DNA of 64,000 nt, taken from Oceanimonas sp052119705 (lineage in GTDB: Bacteria > Pseudomonadota > Gammaproteobacteria > Enterobacterales > Aeromonadaceae). Numbering within the stretch: position 1 is the first letter of the stretch; each line of letters begins with the position of its first letter. This document shows positions 9,186 through 17,578 of the stretch, one piece after another. The notes beneath the pieces are model-generated. The model was not told the DNA's origin. It searched no databases and saw only the letters and a program-made list of their open reading frames with translations. Both the position numbers and the translations under genes were made by a program. Where the stretch lies: positions 233,881 to 297,880 of the forward strand of contig NZ_JBGQOP010000001.1 in the NCBI RefSeq assembly GCF_052119705.1. Direction: 5' to 3'.

Positions 9186-9217
9186 GGTGAGAGATGTGAA
9201 GGGTAAAGAGTGATGGG
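9186..9217 (+). repeat. post-stop heptamer tract (prfC)
   Basis: Units read GGTGAGAGA, TGTGAAG, GGTAAAG, AGTGATG. They follow the prfC terminator directly and run in the gene's sense direction. A reverse-oriented tract at 9703-9720 closes the same intergenic region. Confidence 0.7.
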
Positions 9218-9246
9218 AACAAACCAACACTAAAGCTAAGATTTGT

Positions 9247-9640
9247 TTGCCACGGAAGAACACGGAAAAATTAAGCTGAGATAAGATTTAAAAGTATTAC
9301 CTGATTACGTATGAACCTCAGCCATTATGCTGCCTTATTTAGGTTTTTGTCGCTGCCACTTGTTTATAAACAGAAGGTTTCGGCAGGCCAGCTTTGCTGG
9401 CAATTTTTAAATAAAAACATAAAATCGTGGCGAAGTCCTCTTCGCCGAAGAGACGGCCACCTAGGTTGTAACCCATTGAATCTATTGATGCTGAAGTCAC
9501 TGAAACGGTCTGCGTGGTTTTTGTAGTCGTCACTTTTTTAAATAGAGCGCTTCGGCGGTCCTGCGAAGCGGTGGTTTTAAATTATGGCTTACAGCTTTTA
9601 TCTCTATTTTTCCGTGTGCTTCCGTGGATTCAGTGGCAGA
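9247..9640. mobile_element. MITE-like composite repeat, GCCACGGAA-type ends with an inner element
   Basis: The left end TTGCCACGGAAGAACACGGA (9247-9266) matches the inverted right end (9604-9636, TTTTTCCGTGTGCTTCCGTGG...GTGGCA) apart from a 9-base insertion. Between them, about 9298-9500 is a diverged copy of the 207-bp element at 43603-43809, sharing CCTGATTAC.TATGAACCTCA, GGCCAGCTTTGCTGGCAATT and GTAACCCATTGAATCTATTG. No transposase is encoded. Confidence 0.6.
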
Positions 9641-9735
9641 GAGTCTCTAATCTTTTAAGGTCTAGCTCGACGCTGGGTGTAGGGGACCATGTGGAATGCA
9701 ACCCCCTTCACCCTTCACCCATATCAGGAGGCCAG

Positions 9736-10527
9736 ATGCAGCTCACCGACAGTCATTGTCATTTTGACTTTGCCGCTTTTAGCTCTGATTTGGGTATTGA
9801 GCGAGCTCAGCATTGGCGTCGCGCGCAGGCGGTAGGCGTACATAGACTGGTAATTCCGGGCGTAGATCCTGTGCAATGGCCGCAGTTGTCTAGGCTGTGT
9901 GGCGAGCATCAGGGGCTCTATTATGCTTTAGGTTTGCATCCTTGGTGGTTAGAAGAGGCAGCAACGGACTGGCCACAGCAGTTAGCATTAGCGCTAGCAC
10001 ACGCAGTTGCGGATCCACTGTGTGTGGCGGTGGGTGAAATAGGCTTAGATAAACACTTATCTGTGTCGCAGACACAGCAAGAAGAGGCCTTGATAGTCCA
10101 ACTTAAATTGGCACAGCAATTTAAATTACCGGTGATCTTGCACAGTCAAGGCACCCACGACCGCTTGCTGAAATGGCTGCGTTTATATCCCGTAACAGGC
10201 GGCGTGGTGCACGGTTTTTCGGGATCGTTGCAACAAGCAGAGGCCTTTTGGCAACTCGGCATTCATCTCGGGGTCGGCGGTACTATTACCTATGCCCGCG
10301 CCAATAAAACCCGCAGCGCCATTGCCGCTATGCCGGTGGAAGCCTTAGTGCTGGAAACCGATGCCCCCGATATGCCGCTGTGTGGTTTTCAGGGCCAGCC
10401 TAATCACCCACAGCTGCTACCACTGGTGCTCAGTGCCTTAGCCGAGCTGCGCCAAGTGGATAAAGCCGAGTTAGCGATACAGTTAGAGCAAAACGTGGCA
10501 CGCCTGTTTGGCTGGTCTGGCGGCTAA
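9736..10527 (+). CDS. yjjV: TatD-family metal-dependent hydrolase YjjV
   Basis: TatD-family proteins are two-metal nucleases of the amidohydrolase fold. The 263 residues keep the metal ligands: HCH in DSHCHFD (about 6-12), E in VGEIGLD (near 97), H in ILHSQG (near 130), H in VVHGFSG (near 157) and D in LETDAPD (near 205). The start was set at 9736 because AGGAG lies five bases before it; the longer open frame upstream runs through a repeat element. The position between prfC and deoC is the same as E. coli yjjV. The in vivo substrate is unknown, although exonuclease activity is known in the family. Confidence 0.92.
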   Translation: MQLTDSHCHFDFAAFSSDLGIERAQHWRRAQAVGVHRLVIPGVDPVQWPQLSRLCGEHQGLYYALGLHPWWLEEAATDWPQQLALALAHAVADPLCVAVGEIGLDKHLSVSQTQQEEALIVQLKLAQQFKLPVILHSQGTHDRLLKWLRLYPVTGGVVHGFSGSLQQAEAFWQLGIHLGVGGTITYARANKTRSAIAAMPVEALVLETDAPDMPLCGFQGQPNHPQLLPLVLSALAELRQVDKAELAIQLEQNVARLFGWSGG

Positions 10528-10584
10528 TAGCGCGGCTTTCTAGATGCCCATTCTGGTATGCTGATAAAAAAGCAGGAGCACAGC

Positions 10585-11400
10585 ATGAGTCAGCCCCATC
10601 CATCCTTAGTAACAGTGGCACAGCAAGCGTCTTTATCAGCCGCAAGGCAAGCTTTGAGTTTGATGGACTTAACCAGCCTTAATGATGACGACTGCGAGCA
10701 GCGCATTCGTGCGCTGTGCCAACAGGCGGTCACCCCTTTTGGCTGCGTGGCGGCGGTCTGTGTTTATCCGCGCTTTATTAATGTAGCCAAACAAACCTTG
10801 CAAGCACTGAATGTGAGCGAGCAAGTCATGATCGCCACTGTGGTTAACTTTCCCTTGGGGTTAGATAGCATGGCTCAAGTAGAGCAAGATATTAACGCCG
10901 CCATTGCAGCGGGCGCTCACGAAATAGACTTAGTTCTGCCTTATCGACAATTGATGGCCGGCGACAGCGAATTTGCGCAGTCTATGGTGCAAGCTGCGAA
11001 AGCGGTGTGCGTTAAGGCGAGCCAAGATCCAGAGGTGAATAAGTCCATCTTACTTAAAGTTATTATCGAAAGCGGTGCGCTAGCCACAGCGGAACTTATC
11101 ACTCAAGCCTGTGAGCTGGCTATTAAAGGTGGGGCGGATTTTATTAAAACCTCCACCGGCAAGGTGGCGGTCAATGCTACATTAACCGCCGCCGAGCTGA
11201 TGCTAACCGCTATTCGCGACAGCGGCAAACATGTGGGTTTTAAAGCGGCCGGCGGCGTGCGTACCACGGCAGAGGCCCAGCAGTATTTACAGCTGGCGGC
11301 GGGTATTATGGGTAAAGATTGGCTAACGCCGGCCCACTTTAGATTTGGCGCTTCTGGTTTATTAACTCAGCTGTTAGAAACTTTGAGGGGTAAAGCGTAA
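10585..11400 (+). CDS. deoC: deoxyribose-phosphate aldolase
   Basis: DeoC splits 2-deoxyribose 5-phosphate into acetaldehyde and glyceraldehyde 3-phosphate, the last step of deoxynucleoside catabolism. The 271 residues carry the Schiff-base lysine in DFIKTSTGK (near 197), the proton-relay lysine in HVGFKAAGG and the conserved EIDLVLPY. The start at 10585 has AGGAG six bases upstream; an in-frame codon at 10558 lacks one. It heads deoC-deoB-deoD. The last codons and stop (GGT AAA GCG TAA) are themselves part of a heptamer tract that continues for about 11 bases downstream. Confidence 0.97.
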   Translation: MSQPHPSLVTVAQQASLSAARQALSLMDLTSLNDDDCEQRIRALCQQAVTPFGCVAAVCVYPRFINVAKQTLQALNVSEQVMIATVVNFPLGLDSMAQVEQDINAAIAAGAHEIDLVLPYRQLMAGDSEFAQSMVQAAKAVCVKASQDPEVNKSILLKVIIESGALATAELITQACELAIKGGADFIKTSTGKVAVNATLTAAELMLTAIRDSGKHVGFKAAGGVRTTAEAQQYLQLAAGIMGKDWLTPAHFRFGASGLLTQLLETLRGKA

Positions 11401-11534
11401 GGAGTGAGAGGAACAACGCTTTACGTTATAAGTTGTACGCTGTTCGTTAAAGAACAGCACTCAGCCTTATAGACCGAAGCCGACGGCGTGAGGTTGTAAG
11501 TTCGGTGTTTACGCCTCACACCTCACCATTTACG
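11387..11534. repeat. facing heptamer tracts between deoC and deoB
   Basis: The forward tract at 11387-11411 (GGTAAAG, CGTAAGG, AGTGAGA) spans the deoC stop. A short forward piece, CGTGAGG TTGTAAG, follows at about 11486. A reverse tract at 11508-11534 reads CGTAAAT, GGTGAGG, TGTGAGG, CGTAAA on the minus strand. Transcribed as one RNA, the facing tracts could pair imperfectly. Confidence 0.6.
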
Positions 11535-11560
11535 TCTCATAAGCATATAAAGGACATATC

Positions 11561-12808
11561 ATGAAACGTGGCCTCGTATTAGTTCTCGACTCTTTTGGTA
11601 TTGGTGGTGCGCTAGATGCAGCCAAGTTTGGCGATCAAGGTGCCGACACCTTAGGCAGCATTGCCTTGGCGTGTGCCGAGGGCCGAGCAGATCTGATTAA
11701 TGGAAACGTAAGTAGTAGTGGCAACCGTCGCCAAGGTCCATTAATGCTGCCGAACTTAGCCAAGTTAGGCCTGTTTCATGCCCACCTTGCCAGTACCGGC
11801 CAAGTGGCAGCGGGTGTGGAATTACCTGAGACTGTGATGGGCAGTTATGGTCATGCCCAAGAAATATCATCGGGCAAAGACACGCCCTCCGGCCACTGGG
11901 AATTAGCAGGAGTGCCGGTGTTGTTCGACTGGGGATATTTCTTAGATAAAGAACACAGCTTTCCCGACTCTTTGGTGGCAGATCTCATTACCCAAGCCAA
12001 GTTGCCCGGTATTTTAGGTAACTGTCATGCCTCCGGCACCACCATTCTCGAGCAACTAGGCGAGGAGAGTGTGCGCACCGGCCAGCCAATTTGCTATACC
12101 TCAGCCGACTCAGTATTTCAGATTGCCGCCCATGAACAGCATTTTGGCCTAGAGCGGCTGTATGACGTGTGCGAAGTCGCTCGTGAGCTATTAATGCCCT
12201 ACAACATAGCGCGGGTGATAGCGCGGCCATTCCTTGGCGAAACCCCGGCGGATTTTGCTCGCACCGGTAATAGACGCGATTACAGCATAGCGCCGCCGGC
12301 CGCCACCGTATTGCAAAAGCTGGTGGATGAACGCCAAGGCCAAGTGGTGTCGATTGGTAAAATTGCCGATATTTATGCCAACTTTGGCATTACTAAAAAA
12401 GTCAAAGCCACCGGCACCCACGGCTTGTTTGATGCCACCTTAACTGAGCTGGCGCAGGCGGGCGATAACACCTTGATCATGACTAACTTTGTGGACTTTG
12501 ATTCTAGCTTTGGCCATAGGCGCGACATCGCCGGTTATGCCGCCGAGTTAGAAGCCTTCGATCGTCGCTTGCCGGAATTGTTGAGCGTGCTTGCGCCTGA
12601 CGATCTCTTGATCCTTACCGCCGATCACGGCTGCGACCCTAGCTGGACCGGCACCGAGCATACTCGCGAGCAAGTGCCAGTGTTGTGCATTGGTGCTGGC
12701 TTGCAAGCCGGATCGCTTGGCCAGCGCGATACCTTTGCCGACGTGGGCCAAAGCTTGGCGCAATACTTTGGCACCAGCGCCATGGATTACGGCGCGTCAT
12801 TTCTTTGA
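11561..12808 (+). CDS. deoB: phosphopentomutase
   Basis: DeoB interconverts (deoxy)ribose 1-phosphate and 5-phosphate, linking DeoD to DeoC. At 415 residues it is close to E. coli DeoB (407). Metal-site residues of the alkaline-phosphatase-like fold are visible: D in LVLDSFGIG near 11, SGKDTPSGHWE around 105-115 with the phosphorylated threonine, and DFDSSFGHRRD plus TADHGCDP in the C-terminal half. The start ATG at 11561 has AAAGGA upstream. The operon runs deoC-deoB-deoD with gaps of 160 and 287 bases, the second containing a repeat element. Confidence 0.97.
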   Translation: MKRGLVLVLDSFGIGGALDAAKFGDQGADTLGSIALACAEGRADLINGNVSSSGNRRQGPLMLPNLAKLGLFHAHLASTGQVAAGVELPETVMGSYGHAQEISSGKDTPSGHWELAGVPVLFDWGYFLDKEHSFPDSLVADLITQAKLPGILGNCHASGTTILEQLGEESVRTGQPICYTSADSVFQIAAHEQHFGLERLYDVCEVARELLMPYNIARVIARPFLGETPADFARTGNRRDYSIAPPAATVLQKLVDERQGQVVSIGKIADIYANFGITKKVKATGTHGLFDATLTELAQAGDNTLIMTNFVDFDSSFGHRRDIAGYAAELEAFDRRLPELLSVLAPDDLLILTADHGCDPSWTGTEHTREQVPVLCIGAGLQAGSLGQRDTFADVGQSLAQYFGTSAMDYGASFL

Positions 12809-12812
12809 GATC

Positions 12813-12851
12813 AGTGAAGGGTGATGGGTAAAGAGTGAAGAGTAAAGAGGG
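12813..12851 (+). repeat. post-stop heptamer tract (deoB)
   Basis: Five consecutive heptamers start four bases after the deoB stop: AGTGAAG, GGTGATG, GGTAAAG, AGTGAAG, AGTAAAG. Each has TGA or TAA at the same place, so successive stops step through the reading frames. Confidence 0.75.
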
Positions 12852-12890
12852 CGATATAACACGAAAACCAAGAGCGTTTTTTGCCACGGA

Positions 12891-13054
12891 ATCCACAGAA
12901 TAACACTGAAAAATTAAGCTGAGATAAGATCGGAATATAGCGTCCAACGCCCAGCTAAAAAATACGGCGTGTTCGGTTTTTGTAGCCGCCAATTTATTAG
13001 GCGGTTCTGCGAAGCAGGATGATTTGATCTCTATTGTTCGGTGTATTCCGTGGC
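12891..13054. mobile_element. MITE-like GCCACGGAA-type repeat inside the deo operon
   Basis: The left end TTGCCACGGAATCCACAGAA (12891-12910) plus TTAAGCTGAGATAAGAT is shared with the copy at 9247. The right end, ATCTCTATTGTTCGGTGTAT then TCCGTGGCGA (about 13027-13054), is its inverted form. The middle holds a TTTTTGTAGCCGCCAATTTA core found in other copies. It separates deoB from deoD by 287 bases. Confidence 0.6.
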
Positions 13055-13095
13055 GAGAGAGTCTTTATTTTTATACTTGATACAGGGAAAGAGCG

Positions 13096-13809
13096 ATGGC
13101 CACACCGCATATTAATGCCGAGCGGGGCGATTTTGCCGACACCATTTTAATGCCCGGTGATCCGCTGCGCGCGCAATACATAGCCGACACCTTTTTGACT
13201 GAAGTAAAACAAGTTAATGAAGTGCGTAACATGCTGGGCTTTACCGGTCGCTATAAAGGCCGTGCGGTATCGGTAATGGGCCACGGCATGGGCATACCCT
13301 CGGTCTCTATTTATGCCAAAGAGTTGATCACCGAGTTTGGCGTACAGACTTTGATCCGCGTCGGATCTTGCGGCGCGGTGCGCGACGATGTACAGCTTCG
13401 CGATCTGGTAATAGGCCTAGGTGCCAGCACCGACTCTAAGGTAAACCGCATGCGCTTTATGGGGAACGATTTTGCCGCATTGGCGGATTTTGAGCTGGTC
13501 AGTAATGCGGTGGCCGCCGCCAAAGCCTGCCAAGTACCGGTTAAGGTAGGCAATTTATTTTCGGCGGATTTGTTCTATTCGCCGCAGCCCGAGTTATTTG
13601 AGCTGATGAAGCAATACGGGATTTTGGGTGTAGAGATGGAAGCCGCCGGTTTATATGGTGTGGCTGCGCAATACGGCGCGCGAGCCGTAACTTTATGCAC
13701 GGTATCGGATCATATTCTGCGTAAAGAGGCACTGAGCTCAGATGATCGACAAAACACCTTCAACGACATGATCGAGGTGGCATTAGAGTCTGTGTTGTTG
13801 GGGGATTAA
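13096..13809 (+). CDS. deoD: purine-nucleoside phosphorylase (DeoD type)
   Basis: DeoD phosphorolyses purine (deoxy)nucleosides to base and pentose 1-phosphate. The 237 residues match the hexameric bacterial type: MATPHINAERGDFADTILMPGDPLRA at the N-terminus supplies a phosphate-binding loop, VGSCGAV follows near 90, GVEMEAAGLY near 178 and VSDHI near 202 with the catalytic Asp. The start ATG is preceded by AGGGAAAGAG. It is last in the deo cluster, and no terminator is obvious directly after it. Confidence 0.97.
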   Translation: MATPHINAERGDFADTILMPGDPLRAQYIADTFLTEVKQVNEVRNMLGFTGRYKGRAVSVMGHGMGIPSVSIYAKELITEFGVQTLIRVGSCGAVRDDVQLRDLVIGLGASTDSKVNRMRFMGNDFAALADFELVSNAVAAAKACQVPVKVGNLFSADLFYSPQPELFELMKQYGILGVEMEAAGLYGVAAQYGARAVTLCTVSDHILRKEALSSDDRQNTFNDMIEVALESVLLGD

Positions 13810-14220
13810 GCGCTCTCAAGAGAGCTCTTAAATGAGGGAGTGCAAAGAGGCAGTAGGTTTATCTATGCCGACGCGCTGAACCGCATCCATGCGGCGCTCG
13901 GGAAATGCCGTCGAGCGCCATGGATGGCGCAAGTGTCAACATTGCAGGAGCCTTTGTTGACCATGGCATTTCACGGTCGGCTACGATAAATCCTACGGCC
14001 TCATCCGCACTTTAGAGTAGATACTAATAAAAAGGTCTAACAAAGAGTTCTAATCACTCGGTAAATAGATCCGAAGGCGGCCAAACTATCGAATCACCAA
14101 ACAGATGCTGTACTGGGCCAGACTCGAGTTAATGCGCCTGGCTCATAGTGCAGGGATCAGCGAATTATGAGGGGATCCCCCAGCGCCTTGTTATGTCTTT
14201 GTTGCATTTATGATTTTATA
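13810..14220. other. gene-free region with a large imperfect cruciform
   Basis: The segment 13854-13998 is bounded by GTAGGTTTATC and the near-inverse GATAAATCCTAC. Inside are GGCGCTC/GAGCGCC, GAAATGCC/GGCATTTC and TGCCGAC/GTCGGC pairings, so most of the 145 bases could fold into one branched structure. The region 14000-14220 has no gene and no clear signal. Confidence 0.55.
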
Positions 14221-14856
14221 CTAAGTTATTTTATCTATTGTGGAGCTTATATCTTTATTTATAGTTTCGCTGGCATTTGATGCAAATGATGAGTATTCAT
14301 GTTGAATTCCTTGTATTAAATCTCCCGGAGCTAAACCAGAATGAAGCATCAAGCCTATAAACCCAGATACAATATAAATAAACCCAAAAAAACCTAATGC
14401 TAGATCAGACGAAATAGCCGATAAAATTGCTGCAGATAGAGCTAACATCCAACTAACCCCAGCAACTGCACTAATACCAAGCCAAGACAATATAACGGCG
14501 GATGCTAGCAAAGGTATAATTATCGTTTTACTTCCACGCCCCCCAAGTGCCAACTCGATAAATGAAGCGAAGACTAACAATATGAGGATTAGCGATATTA
14601 TTGTATACGTAGATTTATTCCACTTTAAAATTCCTCTTAAATATAGAGGTGCGACCAAAGAAATTGCAACAATTGAAGAGATAAATCCCGGCTTAAATAC
14701 TTTGTGCGTATCCCATAACCACCCAACATGCGTATATTTAAAAAATGACATAAGTCCACATATCAACAAAAATATCAATGAGAGCAACCTCAATGTTTCG
14801 CTATCTAACTCATTATCATTTGCAACTACCGCTTTTATATTCTTAAGCACAACCAC
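14221..14856 (-). CDS. orphan multi-spanning membrane protein, unknown function
   Basis: I do not recognise this 211-residue protein. It has about five to six hydrophobic segments (roughly residues 24-40, 57-72, 82-100, 110-130, 134-150, 155-172), a short charged N-terminal part and a Ser/Asn/Lys-rich hydrophilic tail of about 35 residues. Its base composition is clearly more AT-rich than the neighbouring core genes, and it sits alone in a 3-kb gap between deoD and smp, which suggests horizontal acquisition. The frame opens with ATG MVVLKNIKAVV and no strong ribosome binding site. A real gene is likely because the hydrophobic pattern is regular over the whole length. Confidence 0.6.
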   Translation of the reverse strand: MVVLKNIKAVVANDNELDSETLRLLSLIFLLICGLMSFFKYTHVGWLWDTHKVFKPGFISSIVAISLVAPLYLRGILKWNKSTYTIISLILILLVFASFIELALGGRGSKTIIIPLLASAVILSWLGISAVAGVSWMLALSAAILSAISSDLALGFFGFIYIVSGFIGLMLHSGLAPGDLIQGIQHEYSSFASNASETINKDISSTIDKIT

Positions 14857-16065
14857 ATTCCTTTATTTATTGCAACATAACGTTGTTAATACTGCGCATG
14901 CCTACTTGTTTTGAACAAAAACGCGCACTCTCAGATTGATACACAGTTGTGCGCGTTATTTACAGCGCCTCTGCTGCTAATTCATTGTCTTACTGATCCT
15001 CTGCCCAGTTTCATTGAACACATGTAAGCACCTGATTGTAGATATACGCGCATCTTAGGTGAACGGCACAAAATATACGGTATAAAAATCCAAGTTTTTA
15101 ATGAACAACCGCTATCGGCCATAAACAGGTTGGTTCTATCTTTAAGTATCGTTCGCATCGGTATTAGCTAGCAGGAAACAACCGTTATGAAACATAGTTT
15201 CAAATGCGACTATTTTGGACGTGTTGACGGCTAACTGCAATTGCAAAAGTCATAAAGAAGATAGAGATAATTCGACCTGTCTTCTAGTCATAGATCTGTG
15301 AGCCAATTTGTAGTGGCTAAAGAGTACAAAAAGGCAGCAGGAATTGTTGTAGCCAACCGTCAAATGCCATGGAAGGCATTTGCCGAGCGTGTAGGGGGCG
15401 AGCTTGTCTCGCCGTGACGAATCGTTTGAGCCTAACCGAATATCCAGTGAATATTCGCAGTAGGCTCAAACCATGAGTGTCATTACATTAGCGTTGGCGT
15501 AAACAATCCTGCTGACTGCTGACGCGAAATAGTAAATAGGCGATGACTTTTGATTAAGAGACAAAAGGGCAGCTTTAGGCCATCAGTGTTCTCAGTACTG
15601 ACTGCAATTTAGCTAAAGCGTGTCCGCTGGGATTGGCTAGTTGCCTTTGTTCGTTACAATTTCCTGCTCAAATAAGCTAAACCCAAGCTCCTGACTTTCG
15701 TAGGATAACGGCCAGAAATTCCGCTGAGACGGAACTGTCTAATAAATTGGCAGGCTACAAAACAGCGTTAATTGCGCATCGTGATTATCTTTGCGTGCGT
15801 TCTGTGTACTTGCGTGGCAAAAATTATTGAGACTTTTATGGCATGCGTTGGCGCCAATCTTGTGTGCCTATGCAGAGTAATAGGCCGAGCAATAAACCGA
15901 ACACTATTTAGGCACAGTGGGAATAGCCAATAAGTGACCATCTTCGCCGTATTACACTCCTACCAAAATGAGCTAAAGCTGCCCGATTAATGCTTATTTA
16001 GCATGGGTGGCTCGTTAGGACGTGACGAGGCTCCTTGAAGACAACTTAGTTTCGCTGGCATGAGG
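14857..16065. other. 1.2-kb gene-free region with hairpins and repeat fragments
   Basis: No gene is supported on either strand. Visible structures are a 9-bp stem 14920-14928/14949-14957 (AACGCGCAC/GTGCGCGTT); a hairpin cluster at 15349-15470 (CAAATGCC/GGCATTTG, GGCGAG/CTCGCC, GTTTGAGCCTA/TAGGCTCAAAC enclosing CGAATAT/ATATTCG); a copy at 15474-15512 of a segment also at 16667-16705; and at 15716-15770 the repeat core AAATTCCGCTGAG...CTAATAAATTGGCAG, followed by a CGTGGCAAAAATTATTGAGA end. Confidence 0.6.
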
Positions 16066-16416
16066 CTATTTCACGCTCACGAGTATTCGAAAGGGCTCTG
16101 CCTCGATTGCGCGCATTAATTGGCCGACCCGAATCTCGTACTGCCGCGCCTGCGTAGTGAAAGAGATCTCTTCGCGTGCATCGGCAACGTCAAGGACGGT
16201 AACTACGGTGTTTACGCCCTCAAGCATCTGGATCTTAGCCTGCTGATTTGCGCCGGTACGCATGAGGTAGCAGAGCACATCATCTGGTGGTGCTTCGCCC
16301 TTAATTTCCACAGAGGTCGCGCCGCGCGCGAAGCGTATTTCAGTACATTCTTCAGTGGCATATGCACCAAAAGACAGTATGCAGATGCCAAGCATCATGT
16401 TCGACAAGCTTCTCAT
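16066..16416 (-). CDS. small exported protein, unknown function
   Basis: This 116-residue protein has a cleavable signal peptide (MRSLSNMMLGICILSFGAYA, cut predicted near residue 20-21), so it should be periplasmic. The mature part has two cysteines (CTEIRF and VLCYLM) that could form a disulfide, and a beta-rich sequence with GANQQAKIQM and FSFTT-like stretches (ISFTTQARQYEIRV). This is reminiscent of small periplasmic beta-sandwich or inhibitor-like proteins, but I cannot name a family. GGGAGAA stands seven bases before the ATG, which supports a real gene. It has no partner gene and sits in the accessory gap between deoD and smp. Confidence 0.6.
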   Translation of the reverse strand: MRSLSNMMLGICILSFGAYATEECTEIRFARGATSVEIKGEAPPDDVLCYLMRTGANQQAKIQMLEGVNTVVTVLDVADAREEISFTTQARQYEIRVGQLMRAIEAEPFRILVSVK

Positions 16417-16875
16417 GACATTTCTCCCATAAAACGGTAACCAAGCCGATTTCTTTCCTCATTATTGTAGGCAAACAATAACTGTGTGAGGATGGATGGG
16501 GCGAGAGAGGTTGCTTGATAACGGAAGGCATTTTGATGGCTACAGAGCGATTTATCGTGCAGCGGCTACCTTGCCGTTTTGGGATGTCGACTTTTTTGAG
16601 GCATTGAATACTAACCCCAATTACAACGACCACATAAACAATAGCTTAAGTAGCATTACAAACGATGAGTGTCATTACATTAGAGTCGGTGGAGACAAGC
16701 CTGCTGTCTCTTTAGCTTCAGCCTAATTAGTGCACTCAGTATTGGATATCATCTACCCGAAAGTAACTTTTTCTGGATTAGTACTAAAAATTCCGCTGAG
16801 GCGGAACTGCCTAATAAATTGGCAGACTACAAAAACGACTTACCCTTAAACTTATTTACCCTTTCGCTTTGATGT
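16417..16875. other. gene-free region with repeat copies next to smp
   Basis: The segment 16667-16705 repeats 15474-15512 (both start ATGAGTGTCATTACATTAG). The segment 16787-16835 repeats 15715-15765 (AAATTCCGCTGAG.CGGAACTG and CTAATAAATTGGCAG.CTAC). The order of the two blocks is the same in both places. A 76-codon open frame at 16496-16726 runs through these repeats and is not supported as a gene. Confidence 0.55.
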
Positions 16876-17499
16876 TTATTTTTCCGTGCTTTCCGTGGCA
16901 ATAAGTCTTGAGTCGCTTAATGCTCGTCGCTGGAGCCAGTGTTGCAGGCCCATGCCTAATAACAATCCGAACACTAGGCTCAGTGGGAATAACCAGCTTA
17001 AATGATGTTCAAGTTGGCGCCATAGACTGTGTTGGGCGGTAGATAAGGGATTGTTGGCTAATTGCAGGCGTAAGAAGCCCAGTGGTTGCTCGTCTTGATA
17101 CAAGGGGCGTACATAAGTAATTGCGGATGTGTTATTCGCTACTGGCTCTGTTATTGCCTTGGGCGCTGATTCCGCTGCTGCCTTCGCATCTGATTCTGCC
17201 AACAGGCGTCCATCCTCGCCGTAGAGTTGCGCCGAGCTGATTAATTCGGCTGCCGTTAGCTCACTAACCAAAAGCTGGGCTTGGTCGGTGTCGTCGGCTA
17301 AGAGGGCGCGTATGGCTGCTGACTCGGCGTAATCCGCGAGCGGCGTGGCTAAGGCGCGTTGCGGTAGAGCTTGCCATGCGTGGCCTAATTTTGCCACCTG
17401 TAAACCCTGCCAAGCGGTGAGCAGCAACAGCACTAAAACCAGCAGCCAGAGCAGCAGTTTTGGGCGAGTTAAATAGGTGTAATTGGGTCTTTTCCACAT
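16876..17499 (-). CDS. smp: Smp/YtjB family inner-membrane protein
   Basis: This 207-residue protein has an N-terminal transmembrane helix (about residues 15-34), a periplasmic domain of about 120 residues and a second helix near 165-185 followed by a short cytoplasmic tail. That is the layout of E. coli YtjB (Smp), which sits in the same place beside serB. The start was set at 17499 (MWKRPNYTYL), matching the family length; a longer frame to 17631 would overlap serB. The last residues (LIATESTEK) and the stop are encoded by the GCCACGGAA-type intergenic repeat. The molecular function is unknown. Confidence 0.85.
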   Translation of the reverse strand: MWKRPNYTYLTRPKLLLWLLVLVLLLLTAWQGLQVAKLGHAWQALPQRALATPLADYAESAAIRALLADDTDQAQLLVSELTAAELISSAQLYGEDGRLLAESDAKAAAESAPKAITEPVANNTSAITYVRPLYQDEQPLGFLRLQLANNPLSTAQHSLWRQLEHHLSWLFPLSLVFGLLLGMGLQHWLQRRALSDSRLIATESTEK

Positions 17500-17578
17500 A
17501 GCGGGCAATATTGTCTCTTGCTTGCTCAAAAAGCAATACGCTACCCTAGCGCCAGTCTTGGTGCTTAAGGAGCAAGAA

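Noticed and set aside
9311..9526. 71-codon open frame between prfC and yjjV
   Set aside because: It lies wholly in a repeat element, has no ribosome binding site and no family resemblance.
14582..14914. 110-codon plus-strand frame
   Set aside because: It is antisense to the membrane gene at 14221-14856, which has the regular hydrophobic pattern expected of a protein.
16496..16726. 76-codon open frame upstream of smp
   Set aside because: It spans repeat blocks also found at 15474 and has no coding signal.
17483..17578. longer N-terminus for serB
   Set aside because: The GTG at 17579 has a good ribosome binding site and gives the family length; the longer frame would overlap the smp start.
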